Source: Buddleja alternifolia (Eukaryota; Streptophyta; Magnoliopsida; Lamiales; Scrophulariaceae). Taken from it: a stretch of DNA of 64,000 nucleotides. Below the pieces are notes generated by a model that was not told where the DNA came from, made no database searches, and saw nothing but the letters and a program-made list of their open reading frames with translations. Shown here in pieces: positions 12,461 to 23,557 of the stretch. Position numbers and translations under genes: made by a program. Where the stretch lies: NCBI GenBank assembly GCA_019426215.1, contig CM033394.1, forward strand, positions 19,302,195 to 19,366,194, read 5' to 3'. Numbering within the stretch: the first letter of the stretch is position 1; each line of letters starts with the position of its first letter.

Positions 12461-13921
12461 TTAAGTTTCCTCAAGTTCTGCAACCTCGCCATTTCTATCC
12501 AATAGAAATTCCTTCTCTAAGAAGGCAGCGTTCCTTGAAACAAACACTTTATGTTCCGATGGGTTGTAGAAATAATATCCATAGGATTCCTTTGGATATC
12601 CCACAAACTTACATAAGGAGGATCTTGCATCCAACTTATCGCCCACTAGTTGCTTGACATAAGCCGAGCAACCCCATACCCTTAGGTATTTATAAGTGGG
12701 TGGTTTACCAAACCACATTTCATATGGCACCTTGGAGACACTCTTTGACGGTACTCTATTTAATAGATGCGTCGCATATTCTAGGGCATATCCCCAGAAG
12801 GAAAGAGGAAGTCCAGTGAAACTCATCATGGATCGAACCATGTCCATCAAGGTCCGATTCCTTCGCTCGCTTACCCCATTAAGTTGGGGAGTACCGTGCG
12901 GAGTCCACTGAGAGACAATCCCATTGTCTTTTAGATAATCAAGGAATTCACGGGACAAGTATTCTCCCCCTCGATCCGATCGAAGAGCTTTGATACTTTT
13001 TCCCGTTTGCTTCTCTACTTCATGTCTAAACTCCTTGAACCTCTCAAAGGCTTCAGACTTGTATCTCATAAGATACACGTAACCATACCTCGAAAAGTCA
13101 TCGGTGAAGGTTATGAAGTAAGAATGGTTCCCTTTAGTGCTTACATTAAGCGGACCACATACATCCGTATGGACCAAGTCCAAGAGGTTAGTAGCTCGCT
13201 CCATTTGCCCGGCAAATGGTGACTTGGTCATCTTACCCTTTAGACAAGATTCACAAGTTGGCATATCTAGCATTTTCCGAAGGTCAAGCTTATCTGCCAT
13301 CTTATGAATTCTATCTTTAGAGATATGGCCTAGTCTAGCATGCCACAGGTATGTATCATTTTGATTATCTAACTTTCTCTTACTAGTATGTTCCTCATGT
13401 TGAGATAATAAGATTGGAGTATCGGGGAGAACCGTGTATAAGCAATGAGACAACTTTGATTCCAATATTAAAGAAGAATCATAAAACATGGAGCAAACTC
13501 CATTTTTTATAACAAAACTATAACCTTCTTTGTCCAACAAGGGTACAGAAATGATGTTCTTAATTAATTGCGGAATGTAAAATACATTGTTCAAAATAAC
13601 ACGGTTTTTGTTGGGAAAAGATAAGTAGATAGTTCCTACGGCCGTGGCAGCAACCCGTGCTCCATTCCCAAACCGCATGGTCATCTCCCCTCTACTTATT
13701 TGCTTGCTTCTTGCCATCACCTGCAAATCATTGCAAAGGTGAACTCCACATGCGCTGTCCAACACCCAAGAAGCATCATTAACTGATAAGTTAACTTCAA
13801 CATAAAACATACCATTCCTTGGTTGAGTGCAATTACGCTTCCAATGTCCCTTTTTACCACAATTGAAGCACGCATCATGATCGGTACCCTTAGCCTTTTT
13901 TACACCACCTTTGCCTTTCAA
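12461..13921 (-). pseudogene. Element C: zinc knuckle, protease and integrase
   Basis: A 486-residue open stretch, minus strand. It begins with the nucleocapsid zinc knuckle CFNCGKKGHWKRNC, then the aspartic protease region WVLDSACGVHLCNDLQ, the GAG-pre-integrase HHCC finger (LWHARLGHI...CESCLKGKM), and the integrase core (LVHTDVCGP, ITFTDDFSRYGYVY, LRSDRGGEYLS, LNGVSERRNRTLMDM) with the D-D-E residues. The protease motif is D-S-A rather than D-S/T-G, so the active site is probably damaged. It follows gag directly in the same frame after one TAG codon at 13922-13924; copia elements normally have a single gag-pol frame. A stop at 12461-12463 closes it before RT. Confidence 0.88.
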
Positions 13922-14614
13922 CTATTTTTTGTTGTTGTTGTTCTTCATCCCCTTATTCTTATTGGCCTTACGGCCCTTAGAACGGGATGAGGAACCAACA
14001 AGCAGTACCGGCTTATCTTTCTTGATGGTGGTGGCATCTGCACTCTTCAACATGTTCAAAAACTCGGGTAATGAAGCCTCAAGTTGATTCATGTTGTAGT
14101 TGATGACAAATTGGTCAAACGACTTCGGAAGGGACTGTAGGACGAGGTCAACAGAAAGCTCGGTCTCAAATTTTACGCCAAGATCAGAAAGCTTATTAAT
14201 AAGATTGATCATACGTAAAACATGATCATCGACCGAAGATCCCTCATGCAGACGAGCACGGAATAGCTCTTTAGAGATTGCGAATCTCTCCCTCCTAGTT
14301 CGAGTGCCATAGAGCTCCTCGAGACGTTTGATAATATCCTTGGAGATGGTCACATGCTCAAATTGCTTTTGAAGCTCATTAGTCATTGAAGCCATCATGA
14401 TACATCTCACTTGGATATTATCATCGGTCCACTTATCAAAAGCGGCACGTTCATCATCAGTGCTTGTGCGAGTTACGCGAGGCAAAGGCGTATCTAACAC
14501 GCTATCCTTGCGCTCACTTTGAAGCACAATTTTAAGGTTTCGATACCAATCGGTTTAGTTGGGACCGACAAGTCTATTTGAGTCTAGGATTGTTGAAAGT
14601 GGATTTTTGGCCAT
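13922..14614 (-). pseudogene. Element C: gag
   Basis: The likely start is the ATG at 14614 (MAKNPLSTILDSNRL), 19 codons before an in-frame TAA near 14557; the frame then stays open to the TAG at 13922. Typical copia gag (UBN2/Retrotran_gag-like): VRCIMMASMTNELQKQFE, LKELYGTRTRRERFAISKELF-like region, LQSLPKSFDQFVINYNM, followed by a basic Asn/Lys-rich tail. It forms the particle shell that packages element RNA in the cytoplasm. Two premature stops mean this copy cannot make full-length protein without readthrough. Confidence 0.85.
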
Positions 14615-16386
14615 TTTGTTAACTACAAAATAAATAGCGAGGCAAAACAATTAGCATTCAATATGTATCTTGTCCACATATAATTCGGTCTTTAATCGTA
14701 CGTGTCTCCCACTATTTTATCAAATTCCATAACCTTCTTATATGGATATTCGAGGAGATATGCGGGTCTCTCTAGTGGGCTCGAGATCCATAAGCGACTC
14801 TTCATATGCCCCGAGAACACGAGCCCATATGATAAATCCGTATGGTAGGCTTACCGGCCTTCTATATCGACATATAGTTCTCAAGATATTTTGCCTCATC
14901 TTTCCCATATACCCCGAGAACACGAGCCCACATGGTAGTAAACGTTAAGTCAAGCCCATCAAATATTCATGGTCAATCGACCGGACTAGTGTGCCCCACG
15001 ATTCATGGACGACACCTAGACAAGTCGATCCCACGAGCATCTCTATGCTTAGTGGTGGTCACAGCCTAATCCACATGACGCCACCCCACGACTCATGGAC
15101 GGCGGGCCAAGATTCATGGCATTTCACATGCTACCACTTATGATGTAAGGCGTGTACAATAGAACATCATTCAATTTCCACATAAACTTAATATTTCTTG
15201 GATTTACTTGAAACAAATCAAGCGAGGGGTTTCAACATGCAAGGTCTCATCAAGATAAGGATTATCTTTAATTATGTGATCATGCAATCCAAGTAGCATA
15301 TAAGAAAACATAATATAAGACATCCACAAAGCGGTAAACAAATATGGATGATTGTGGGTCCCTAAGCGATCCACCCGAGCCACCGGTGAATCTAAGGCAA
15401 TCTAGGGTACTAAATTAAAATAGGCCCTATCTATTACATAAGCCTCGAACGGCATACATAATCTTCAATAATGGTCCATCATCTTCGTCTCCATCTTCGA
15501 TTACAATAAAATGAAAAAGAAAGTGCGAAAATAAAATATACAACCAAATTGAAATAGAGGCCAATAATAATTACAACCCAATTGAATAATCTAAAGCTCG
15601 ACCCACAATCCATCCATTATGCAAATCAACCATCAAGCGTATGAAGATGACATGCAAAGCATTAATTAATCATAAGCCCATCACATAGTTGAAACAATCA
15701 TAACTTTGGGATATATACGTTTTTAGGAAAAACCGAGTTTTTCTAGTTTTCAAAAATTCCAAACTTTTAAATAACTCAAAAACACGTGGAAGTTGATTCC
15801 AAAATCAAGAAATGGGCCAAAGGTAGGAGTCCTTGAAGGCCCGGGTCGTGTGTACCACACCACGTCAAGATGGTCCAACCATCAAGCACATGGTGTGCAT
15901 ACACACACCCGTGTACGCTGCCCGGCAACGCACCGTGCGCTGCCGAGCAGCGTACACACTGTCCAGCAGCTGCTGGACAGTTTCTCGACCATGGTCGAGA
16001 CCACCAAGGGGTGGAATCGGCCATGGTCAGCCCCGTCTTGACCCCCGCCAAGTTTCCTTTGACGGTTGGCAATGATTCGCGAATTGAGTCGTACTAAATG
16101 AGCACACCCTTATGCGCACAAAGCCTTCGGCCGGGTGCGCACAAAGTCTCGTAGCTTGGGTTCAATATCAACGGTCCACGCCCGGGTTTCGACCTTCCCT
16201 TTTAGTGTCTCTTAATTTTCAATCGTTTCAAAAAAAATAAAATCTCCAAGATTTTAAGAAAAACGATGACAAATCCCAAGCTATTATTAAATCAACAAAT
16301 GTAACATATAGATTTAAGCAACCGGTTAAAATACTACATGAAACGGAAAGCAAAAACATGCAAAGTTTTTAATGTGCATAACCCGG
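14615..16386 (-). promoter_or_regulatory. Leader of element C with repeated-loop hairpins and twin palindromes
   Basis: About 1.77 kb between primer site and gag start, with no credible ORF. It is related to D's leader (21462-23544). At 14802-14832, 14905-14935, 14986-15019 and 15079-15104 short inverted repeats flank near-identical loop sequences: CCCCGAGAACACGAGCC at the first two, CCCCACGAYTCATGGAC at the last two. At 15958-15981 and 15983-16000 lie two adjacent perfect palindromes in a GC-rich stretch. Leaders of LTR retrotransposons commonly hold packaging or dimerisation signals; that role here is inference. Confidence 0.75.
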
Positions 16387-16398
16387 GCTCTGATACCA
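16387..16398 (-). other. Primer binding site of element C (initiator Met tRNA)
   Basis: The minus strand reads TGGTATCAGAGC, separated by one base from the LTR boundary at 16400. Standard Ty1/copia primer site. Confidence 0.92.
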
Positions 16399-16399
16399 C

Positions 16400-18542
16400 T
16401 GTTAGGATCGGTATGCCCCCACAAGCGATGCCGGCGCAACGGAAGAAATAAAGTATATAAAACACATATATATCGGCATCCCAAGCTTGGGGGTCAAAGT
16501 AATGCACAACAAAAACTAATACGAGTAAAGGGGTTTTAAACCGATTACAAGATTTGGGGTTTTATTAAAGTGAGGGTGTAAAACAACAACACAAGGAAAA
16601 CCACACCAAAAATTTTGGCTCTCATTTTCGAATCCTCACCTCAACATGGAGGGGTTCGAATCAAAACACCATAAGCTCCTAAAGAAAGAAGCCTCTACAA
16701 GGACACACCTCAAGTAAGTTCATACCTTAAGCAAAAGATTGGCTAGATATATGCTCTAAGGAAATGGAGTCTATGTAGTGAAAGGTGGAAGACAAGAAGA
16801 GTTACTAAAAGAAATATCTATGGAAGATAATTTTTTACAACTAATCTTCAAGAAGAAGTTCTATAGAAGAAAATCTTCAAGAATCACAAGAGAAGCTAGA
16901 AAAATCTAGAGATGAAGAACTAAGCTCTAACCTTTTTTTTTCTTTTTAAGTTTTCATCAAGTTTTAAATGAGAGCAAGAACACCTCCTTTTATAGCCACC
17001 AATTTTCGGTCATATGGTGTTAGGTGGAGTAGAAGACTTGTTTTTCTTCACCTACCACCTCATTCTCACCTACCATTCCATTCTCAACTACCACCACATG
17101 TGTAAGAGAATATTTTTCATTTTTTTCTTCATTTAAAAAACATTACAAGTCAAACTTTGACTAGCTTTGAATTTCACTCTTGTGACTTCATTTAATTAAG
17201 TCCAACTTAATTAAAATGACTCCCAAGTCTTCCAAGACTTGTTAATTAAATAATCTTCATGATTAATTAATAGTAAAATTAGTAGCTTAAATATATTCCC
17301 GGATAATAATAATTTCCGTTAATGATTAATCTCCAAGATTAATTAATAGAAAAATTATTTTCCCAAGCCTACTAATTAAAATGTCTTCCACTTAATTAAT
17401 TAATCTCATTAATCAATTTCACTTTAATCCTAAACCGGATTAATATTCACATAGCAATTGAACTTTCTTGAGTAAGTGTGTAACCCCATTGTAGGTTCGT
17501 TCATGTACTAGTAGTAGGAACACAACCCCGTTGTGCCTTTGCAATTTTCAATTCTAGATTTAATTACTCCAAGTATTTTAATCCGACCAAGAATTAATTA
17601 CCGATTAATTCATGGTTCCTACAAATCAAGGTTAGTACTAGCCACGCGCCAAGAAGACCTAGCCATGAACGATTATTAGGTGACCTTTCCGCATTACGAT
17701 TTTCGCATAAGTAAAATCCTTCCATCAAATATCCCGATCGAATCTAGGACTTGGATGTCAGTCGAAATCCCAGTAACTCGATTCTATGTATATCGATCTA
17801 AGTGACATTGACCAATTTATCAATCAAGCAAGGAAACACTGCTCCTCCTTATTGATACTAGTCCGGCCGGAGCTTCCCAAGGTCAATACACTGTGAAGTA
17901 CATAGGATATGCGCCGATGCTAATGATCAGTGACGGATTCTTTCTTGGCACTCACGCGCCTCCGTACATAACCAGACTGGACCCAATATGCCCCACTTTA
18001 TGACTCACTTGGAATCGTGTGACAAATCTAAGTACAATGGGTGATGCACGAGATGACCAATGGTGCCTCAAGTCATGAGGACCAATCTTATGCCTACGTA
18101 ACCGAGGAGATTCCAAATTCGACATTGACTCCAATATGGAATCTCGGCGGGGTTGTTCAGTTTACTCGATCCCAACGAGAACCCACATACATGCACTGAT
18201 GTACACCGTATCAGTATCCATGGAATAGGATACACTCTCCAAGAGTGTGCATTGTACGTGCAAGTCTTGACGAGTCATTGATATCCCTATCTCAATGATT
18301 CTATGACTTGGAACATCTTTAAGACCACAACCTTAGAAACGTATTCCATGATTGGCATCCCCGATACCAAACACATCTCATAGGTTAAGAGTGATCTAGG
18401 GGACTTTATCTAATTGCATAGAATGATAAGATAAAGAAGAAAATGCCATTTATTAAATTACTTGACAAGATACAATATAAGACTGTTTAAAGAGTCGGCC
18501 ACTATGCCCTATAAATGGCGCACCGGGCACCTAACTCTTTCA
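16400..18542 (-). repeat. 5' LTR of element C
   Basis: A 2143-base LTR, minus strand TGAAAGAGTTAGG...GATCCTAACA, followed at 18543 by the host target copy ttgaa. It should hold the promoter. Nearly identical to 8591-10732 (about 2% difference by eye). Confidence 0.93.
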
Positions 18543-20381
18543 TTGAATACATCCATATTCTCAAACGACACTATCAAAATGTTTGTTCCAGCTTCGGGAA
18601 GCTTGTTTCAATATATATATGAACCTTTGGACTCTATACACTTTGTGTTCACTCTCGTAGGATGTAAAACCCTCTAGATACTGCATATATATTTCCGCCT
18701 CAATTTCTCCATTGAGGAATGCAGTTTTAACATCCATCTGCCAAATTTCGCAGTCAAAATGTCCAGATATGGCTAGAAGTATCCTTATGGATTTCAGCTT
18801 TGCCACTGGTGAGAAGGTTTCCTCATAGTCAATGCCTTGTCTTTGAGTAAACCCTTTCGCCACCAGGCGTGCCTTATAGGTTGCCACCTCTCCATCAACT
18901 CCAAGTTTTAGGTTGTAAACCCACTTGCATCCTATAGGTTTTATCCCATCTGGCGGGTCTACCAACGTTCAAACCTTGTTGGAGTGCATGAAGTCCATCT
19001 CGAATTTCATATCTTCCTGAATCAATGTCCAACATCGCTTCCCTATAACACTTTGGATCTTTGTCCAGAAGGGAATCCTCTAACTTGTTTTCTTGCAAAT
19101 GGCCTACCCATCTCTCGGGTGCCCTCGGAATCCTTTTGGATCTCCTTAGAGGTGGTGTACTTTCGGCTTGCTCTTTATGAATCACCTCTTGTGTTGTATC
19201 AGGCAAGCTCGTTTGTGGTGCTTGAGGTCTCTCAGTGCTTTGAGTCTTCTCAAGTTCTACAATCTCGTTATTCCTATCTAATGGAAAATCCCTCTCCAAG
19301 AAGGTCGCATTCAAGGGATTGTAGAAGTAGTATACAAAAGAGTCTTTCAGATATCGCACAAACTTACACAATGTGGACCTCGGGTCCAGTTTGTCTCCCA
19401 CTTGCTGCTTGACATAAGCAACAGACCCCCACACCCTTAGGTGTCTATATGAAGGTGTTTTACCATACCACATTTCATATGGAACCTTATGTACACTCTT
19501 AGACGGTTCCTTAGTCAACAAATAGGTTGCAGTTGTCAAAGCGCAGCCCCGCATTGAAGAAGGAAGTCTAGTGCGACTTATCAAGGATCGGATCATGTCT
19601 AACAAAGTTCGATTCCTTCGCTCAGCTACCCCATTTATTTGAGGCGTACCGGGCGGAGTCCACTGCGAGAGAATCCCATTCTCTTTTAGATAATCCAAAA
19701 ACTCATTGGATAAGTATTCACCATCTCAATCCGATCGAAGAGTCTTGATACTTCTACCAATTTGTTTCTCTACTTCATGTCTAAGCTTCTTGAATTTCTC
19801 AAAGGATTCAGATTTGTACCTCATAAGGTACACATAACCATACCGTGAGAAGTCATCGGTAAATGTTATGAAGTAGCTAAAACTACCTCTAGCATTTACA
19901 CTATGTGACCCACATAGATCAGTATGGTCTACGTCCAAAATTCCACTTGCACGCGCCATCGACCCAGTGAATGGTGTCTTGGTCATCTTTCCCTTCAGAC
20001 ATGATTTGAAAGTTGGCATTTCGTTTAGATCACCAAGACCAAGTTGATTTGCCAATATGTGTATCCTTTCTTTAGAGATATGACCTAGCCTAGTGTTCTA
20101 AGTTGATGTACTTATGAAGTTATCGATTTTTCTTTTGTTACTTGTTGAATATTGAGAGTAGGATAAGTTGGGAAAATTGTATAAAGACCATCTTACAATT
20201 TCGACTCTATAATAAGATTACATTAATAAAACAAATATTATTTTTTTGTTACTTTGTTGAATATTAAGAGTAGGATAAGTTGGGAAAATTGTATAAAGAT
20301 CATTTTGCAATATCGACTCTATAATAAAATTAGATTCCTAAAAAATAAAAATAAACTTTTATTATGAATCTCTTAACGATA
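18543..20381 (-). pseudogene. Element D: integrase and RT N-terminal part
   Basis: Minus strand. Integrase fragments lie at 20055-19726 (CLKGKMTKTPFTG, DHTDLCGSH, ITFTDDFSRYGYVYLMRYK) and 19698 onward (WTPPGTPQINGVAERRNRT, the catalytic Glu region). The linker follows (RRSKRIPRAPERWVGH), then the start of RT at 18965-18561 (NLKLGVDGEVATYKARLVAKGF, MDVKTAFLNGEIEAEIYM, LKQASRSWNKHFDSVV), which breaks off at the C insertion and resumes at 7881. There are stops at about 19700-19725 and frameshifts around 18900-18965. Between protease and integrase an 88-base segment is duplicated (20133-20331). Confidence 0.85.
20133..20331 (-). repeat. Local direct duplication inside D pol
   Basis: Bases 20133-20220 and 20243-20331 are two copies of an approximately 88-base segment (shared words GTAGGATAAGTTGGGAAAAT, TCGACTCTATAATAA), offset by about 111 bases. 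They lie between protease and the integrase zinc finger and add to the breakage of D. Confidence 0.85.
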
Positions 20382-21461
20382 TCATTCTCCATCCAAAATC
20401 GGAATGGAACCAATATTTCTTATTATCTCGGGTACAAAATAGACGAAATTTAAAATCAAAATCCTACTCCCTAAAGCTAAGTAGACGGTCCCTATGGCCT
20501 TAGCAGCAACCATTGCTCCATTTCCCATCCTTAGGGTCATCTCTCCTTTACTTACCGCCTTGCTTCTTACCATCCCCTGCAAATCATTACAAATATGAAT
20601 ACCACACCCAGTGTCAAGTATCCAAGAAGCATTGTTAACACTAATGTTAATTTCAACAAACACATTACCTTGAGCCTTTGGTGGCTCCTTGCAGTCCTTC
20701 TTCCAGTGCCCTGGATTACCACAATTGAAGCAATCATCCGACTTAGCTTTCTTACCTTTCCTTGTCTTCTTCACACCACCAGTGCCTTTAAGCTTATTGG
20801 TCTTGTTCTTCTCTTTCTTTCTTTTCTTGGATTTCGATGAAGAACTCACAAGTAGCATAGGATTTTCTTTCTTGATGGTGCTTTCAGCCGTTATCAGGAT
20901 GTTTAATAACACATTGAGTGAGGTATTCAAGTTGTTCATGTTGAAATTGATGACAAATTGGTTATAGGACCTAGGGAGAGATTGTAGCACCAGATCGACA
21001 CATAAGTCACCATCGAGTTCGACGTTCAAGTCACTCAACTTATTGATCAATCTGATCATCTTGAGGACGTGGTCCCCAATGGCCGCCCCCTTGGTCATCT
21101 TTTCCCCAAACAACTCTTTGGAGACGGCATATCTCTCCTTCCTAGTCCTAGTTCCGTATAGCTCTTATAGGTGAGCAACAATATCCTTTGGAAGTGTCAT
21201 CTTTTCATGTTGCTTTTGTAATTCGTTAAACATTGAAGTCATAACGAGACATCACACTTGGATATCTTTTTAGACCACAGCTTAGCGTACTCCCTATCTT
21301 CATCGGTGCTCTCGGGAGTTATTCTTGGTTGCTCAGTCGTCAGGTTGTACTCCCTCTTGTCTGATTGAAGGACAATTTTCAGGTTTCTCAGCTACATGGC
21401 ATAATTAGTCCCGGTTAACTTGTTGGTTTCAAAAATAGCATATAGTGGATTCTTGGCCATT
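20382..21461 (-). pseudogene. Element D: gag and protease
   Basis: The likely gag start is the ATG at 21461 (MAKNPLYAIFETNKLTGTNY), followed by several in-frame stops and a shift until the open stretch at 21113-20382. That stretch carries the gag core (DHVLKMIRLINKLSDLNVELD, LVLQSLPRSYNQFVINFNM), a Lys-rich tail, the zinc knuckle CFNCGNPGHWKKDC and the protease motif WILDTGCGIHICNDLQ with an intact Asp-Thr-Gly. Clearly homologous to the gag of element C. The N-terminal third is degenerate. Confidence 0.85.
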
Positions 21462-23544
21462 TTACGTAGTGATCTACAAAGGTTTCGAGGCAGATATATT
21501 AGCATGCATTCTAAATTAAATTTTGGGATAATTGCATAAAACCCCGCTGTGTTATTTTAAAAATACTAAAAAGCCCCTGTGTTAACGAAATAGGTTAATC
21601 ACCCCCGTGTGTTCCTAAAAAGTGTGCAAAAAAGTCATTTTTAGTTAAAATGACAGAAGAAAATATGTGTTTTTTGGGTGAATTAACACTGTCTAGGTTT
21701 TATAAAGTATGAAGAGTATATAAATGACAAATAAGCATGTCAATAAAGGTGAAAAACATGAAAAACGCGCTCGTTTTTAATGAAAAATGGCTTTTTTGCA
21801 CACTTTTTAGGAACACAGGGGGGTGATTAGCCTATTTCGTTAACACATGGGGGTTTTTAGCATTTTTGAAATAACACAAGGGGGTTTTATGCAATTACCC
21901 CTTAAATTCCTTATACAATTTGGTCTTTAATTGTACATGTGTCCCACTATTTTTTTAAATTCCACCATACTCTGGATAGAATTCGAGGAAAAATTAATTT
22001 CCCTTAGTGGGCTTGAGATCTATTTAAATTAATCAAGTTACCCCAATTATATGAGTGTGATTAATCCATTTAGATAGTAGCCTCCCCCGGCCTTCCACCT
22101 CGTTGGATGGTTCTCAAGATTATTTTACCTTATCTTTCACATATGGCCTAATTATATGGGTATGGCCTAATTATATGGGTGTCCAATATGCTACCTCAAT
22201 GTTAGGCCAGACCCATCAAATATTCCATGGTCAATCCTCTCAGTTCATTGCCCCAATTATATGAGTGTACAATGAGTGATTAGATCCCACAAAGCATCTC
22301 TATGCTTAGTGACAATCACAGCTTAACTTGACTAAGTTAATCCCCAATTATAAGAGTGATTAACCTAGCCTCAACGGCGTTTCACATGTTGCCACTTATG
22401 ATGGAAGGCATGGAAGAGAAATCTAATTTCAATTCCATATAGGCCTAATATTTCTTAGGATGGAATTGCACAAAATATAGGTCTCACCAGATTAAATTTA
22501 TCTTCTTTAGTTTTCTATCCCATGCATGCATTCCAAACACATCACATATATATAGACAGAAAAATAGAGCATCCACAAAGCGGTAAATTAGGATGAACCA
22601 TCTCGAGCCCTAACCTAATCAACCATTGAGCTAAAGTGGGCTGGACTTCTAGGAAATAAAAATAACCTAACTATTACAATGGATCGCCACTACATACATA
22701 GTCTCTCTTCGTCTTCAATTACATAGACTATGATCTAATTACATTCTACTAATTTAATGACAGAAAAATAAAAGCCAAACCGGCTATTTTTATAACCCAT
22801 CGAAATTACATATAACAGAAACCAAAGACTAGACTAGGCTCGTGGTTCATCCTATCACATAAAATCATGCCAAGCCATATAATATGCAATATCGAAAATT
22901 TACCTACCTCTTGTTCAAAATAAATTGCAATTTATTTGAGCTAATTTGGATTTTTCACAATAATTATTTTCCAAGGAAAAATAATAATTTCCAAATTATA
23001 AATTTCCAAAAGTAATTTTAATTTCCAAAAATCTAATTTTCAGAATTATTAAAATAATGAAATTTTAATTGCGCCGAAAAACTAGGTTGGGCTTGGGCTG
23101 CCCGACCCGTGGGCCCGGCCCGTGTACAGCGCTTGCTGGACACGCGTGGCCCAAAATTGCGAGTACTCAGCACGCGCTGTTTGCACTCGTTTTGTCCAGG
23201 GATTCGGGCCGAAGCAGAGGCTTTTTGTTTCGATTCTACTAAGCCACCTCGGGCCGGGTTGTTACTCCACTTTCAAACCTTTCGGTTCCTCTGCTTCGCT
23301 ACTTCCCACCATCGGTGTTTTTCAAATCCAAAAACTCACTATCAACCCAAATCACCCAATTATATAGTTTTTCGCGAAACCAAATTTGTCATAAAAATTC
23401 TAAATTTGTGTACAACTAAATCCCAAACTAAATTCAATTTATAATAAGTCAAGGCATCTTGATTTAAACATGCTTCCAATTTATTCAAACGAAAACAAAT
23501 AAAGCATAATAAATCACACAAATTAGTTTGACTAAACTAACCTA
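21462..23544 (-). promoter_or_regulatory. Leader of element D with repeated-loop hairpins
   Basis: About 2.1 kb between primer site and gag; 377 bases of it are an inserted MITE (21525-21901). No credible ORF. It is collinear with the leader of C. Four inverted repeats at 22028-22065, 22140-22190, 22245-22275 and 22332-22368 enclose variants of one loop motif, CCCCAATTATATGAGTG; the second holds a 19-base tandem repeat (22142-22179). A small hairpin around GCATCTCTATGCTT (22293 region) is conserved with C. Bases 23080-23260 are GC-rich, in contrast to the flanking AT-rich DNA. Confidence 0.72.
21525..21901. mobile_element. Mutator-type MITE in D leader
   Basis: A 377-base element with long terminal inverted repeats: GGGATAATTGCATAAAACCC at the left, matched by the complement of the right end for over 100 bases (including the reversed TGTTAACGAAATAGG). 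It is flanked by an imperfect 9-base duplication, TTAAATTTT and TTAAATTCC. Nine-base duplications and long inverted repeats point to a Mutator-like (MULE) non-autonomous element. No ORF. It sits 64 bases upstream of D's gag start. Confidence 0.82.
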
Positions 23545-23556
23545 CCTCTAATACCA
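23545..23556 (-). other. Primer binding site of element D
   Basis: The minus strand reads TGGTATTAGAGG, two mismatches from the initiator-Met primer site TGGTATCAGAGC seen in C, one base from the LTR boundary at 23558. Confidence 0.82.
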
Positions 23557-23557
23557 C

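Larger units (their letters stand above)
7882..18542 (-). mobile_element. Copia element C, collapsed tandem array, nested in D
   Basis: Ty1/copia element flanked by the 5 bp target duplication ttgaa (7877-7881 and 18543-18547). In transcriptional order: LTR (18542-16400), initiator-Met primer site, 1.77 kb leader, gag-pol, polypurine tract, second LTR (10732-8591), a second primer site, part of a second leader (8577-7904), a 12 bp filler, and 10-12 bp of a third LTR end. This is LTR-internal-LTR-internal-LTR with the second internal region and third LTR almost fully deleted. By eye the two LTRs differ at about 40 of 2142 positions (about 2%), making C one of the younger insertions here. Confidence 0.88.

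Noticed and set aside
13922..13924. TAG between gag and pol of C as programmed readthrough
   Set aside because: The context (AAA TAG TTG) does not match known readthrough contexts, the copy has other stops, and D and E show no equivalent codon.
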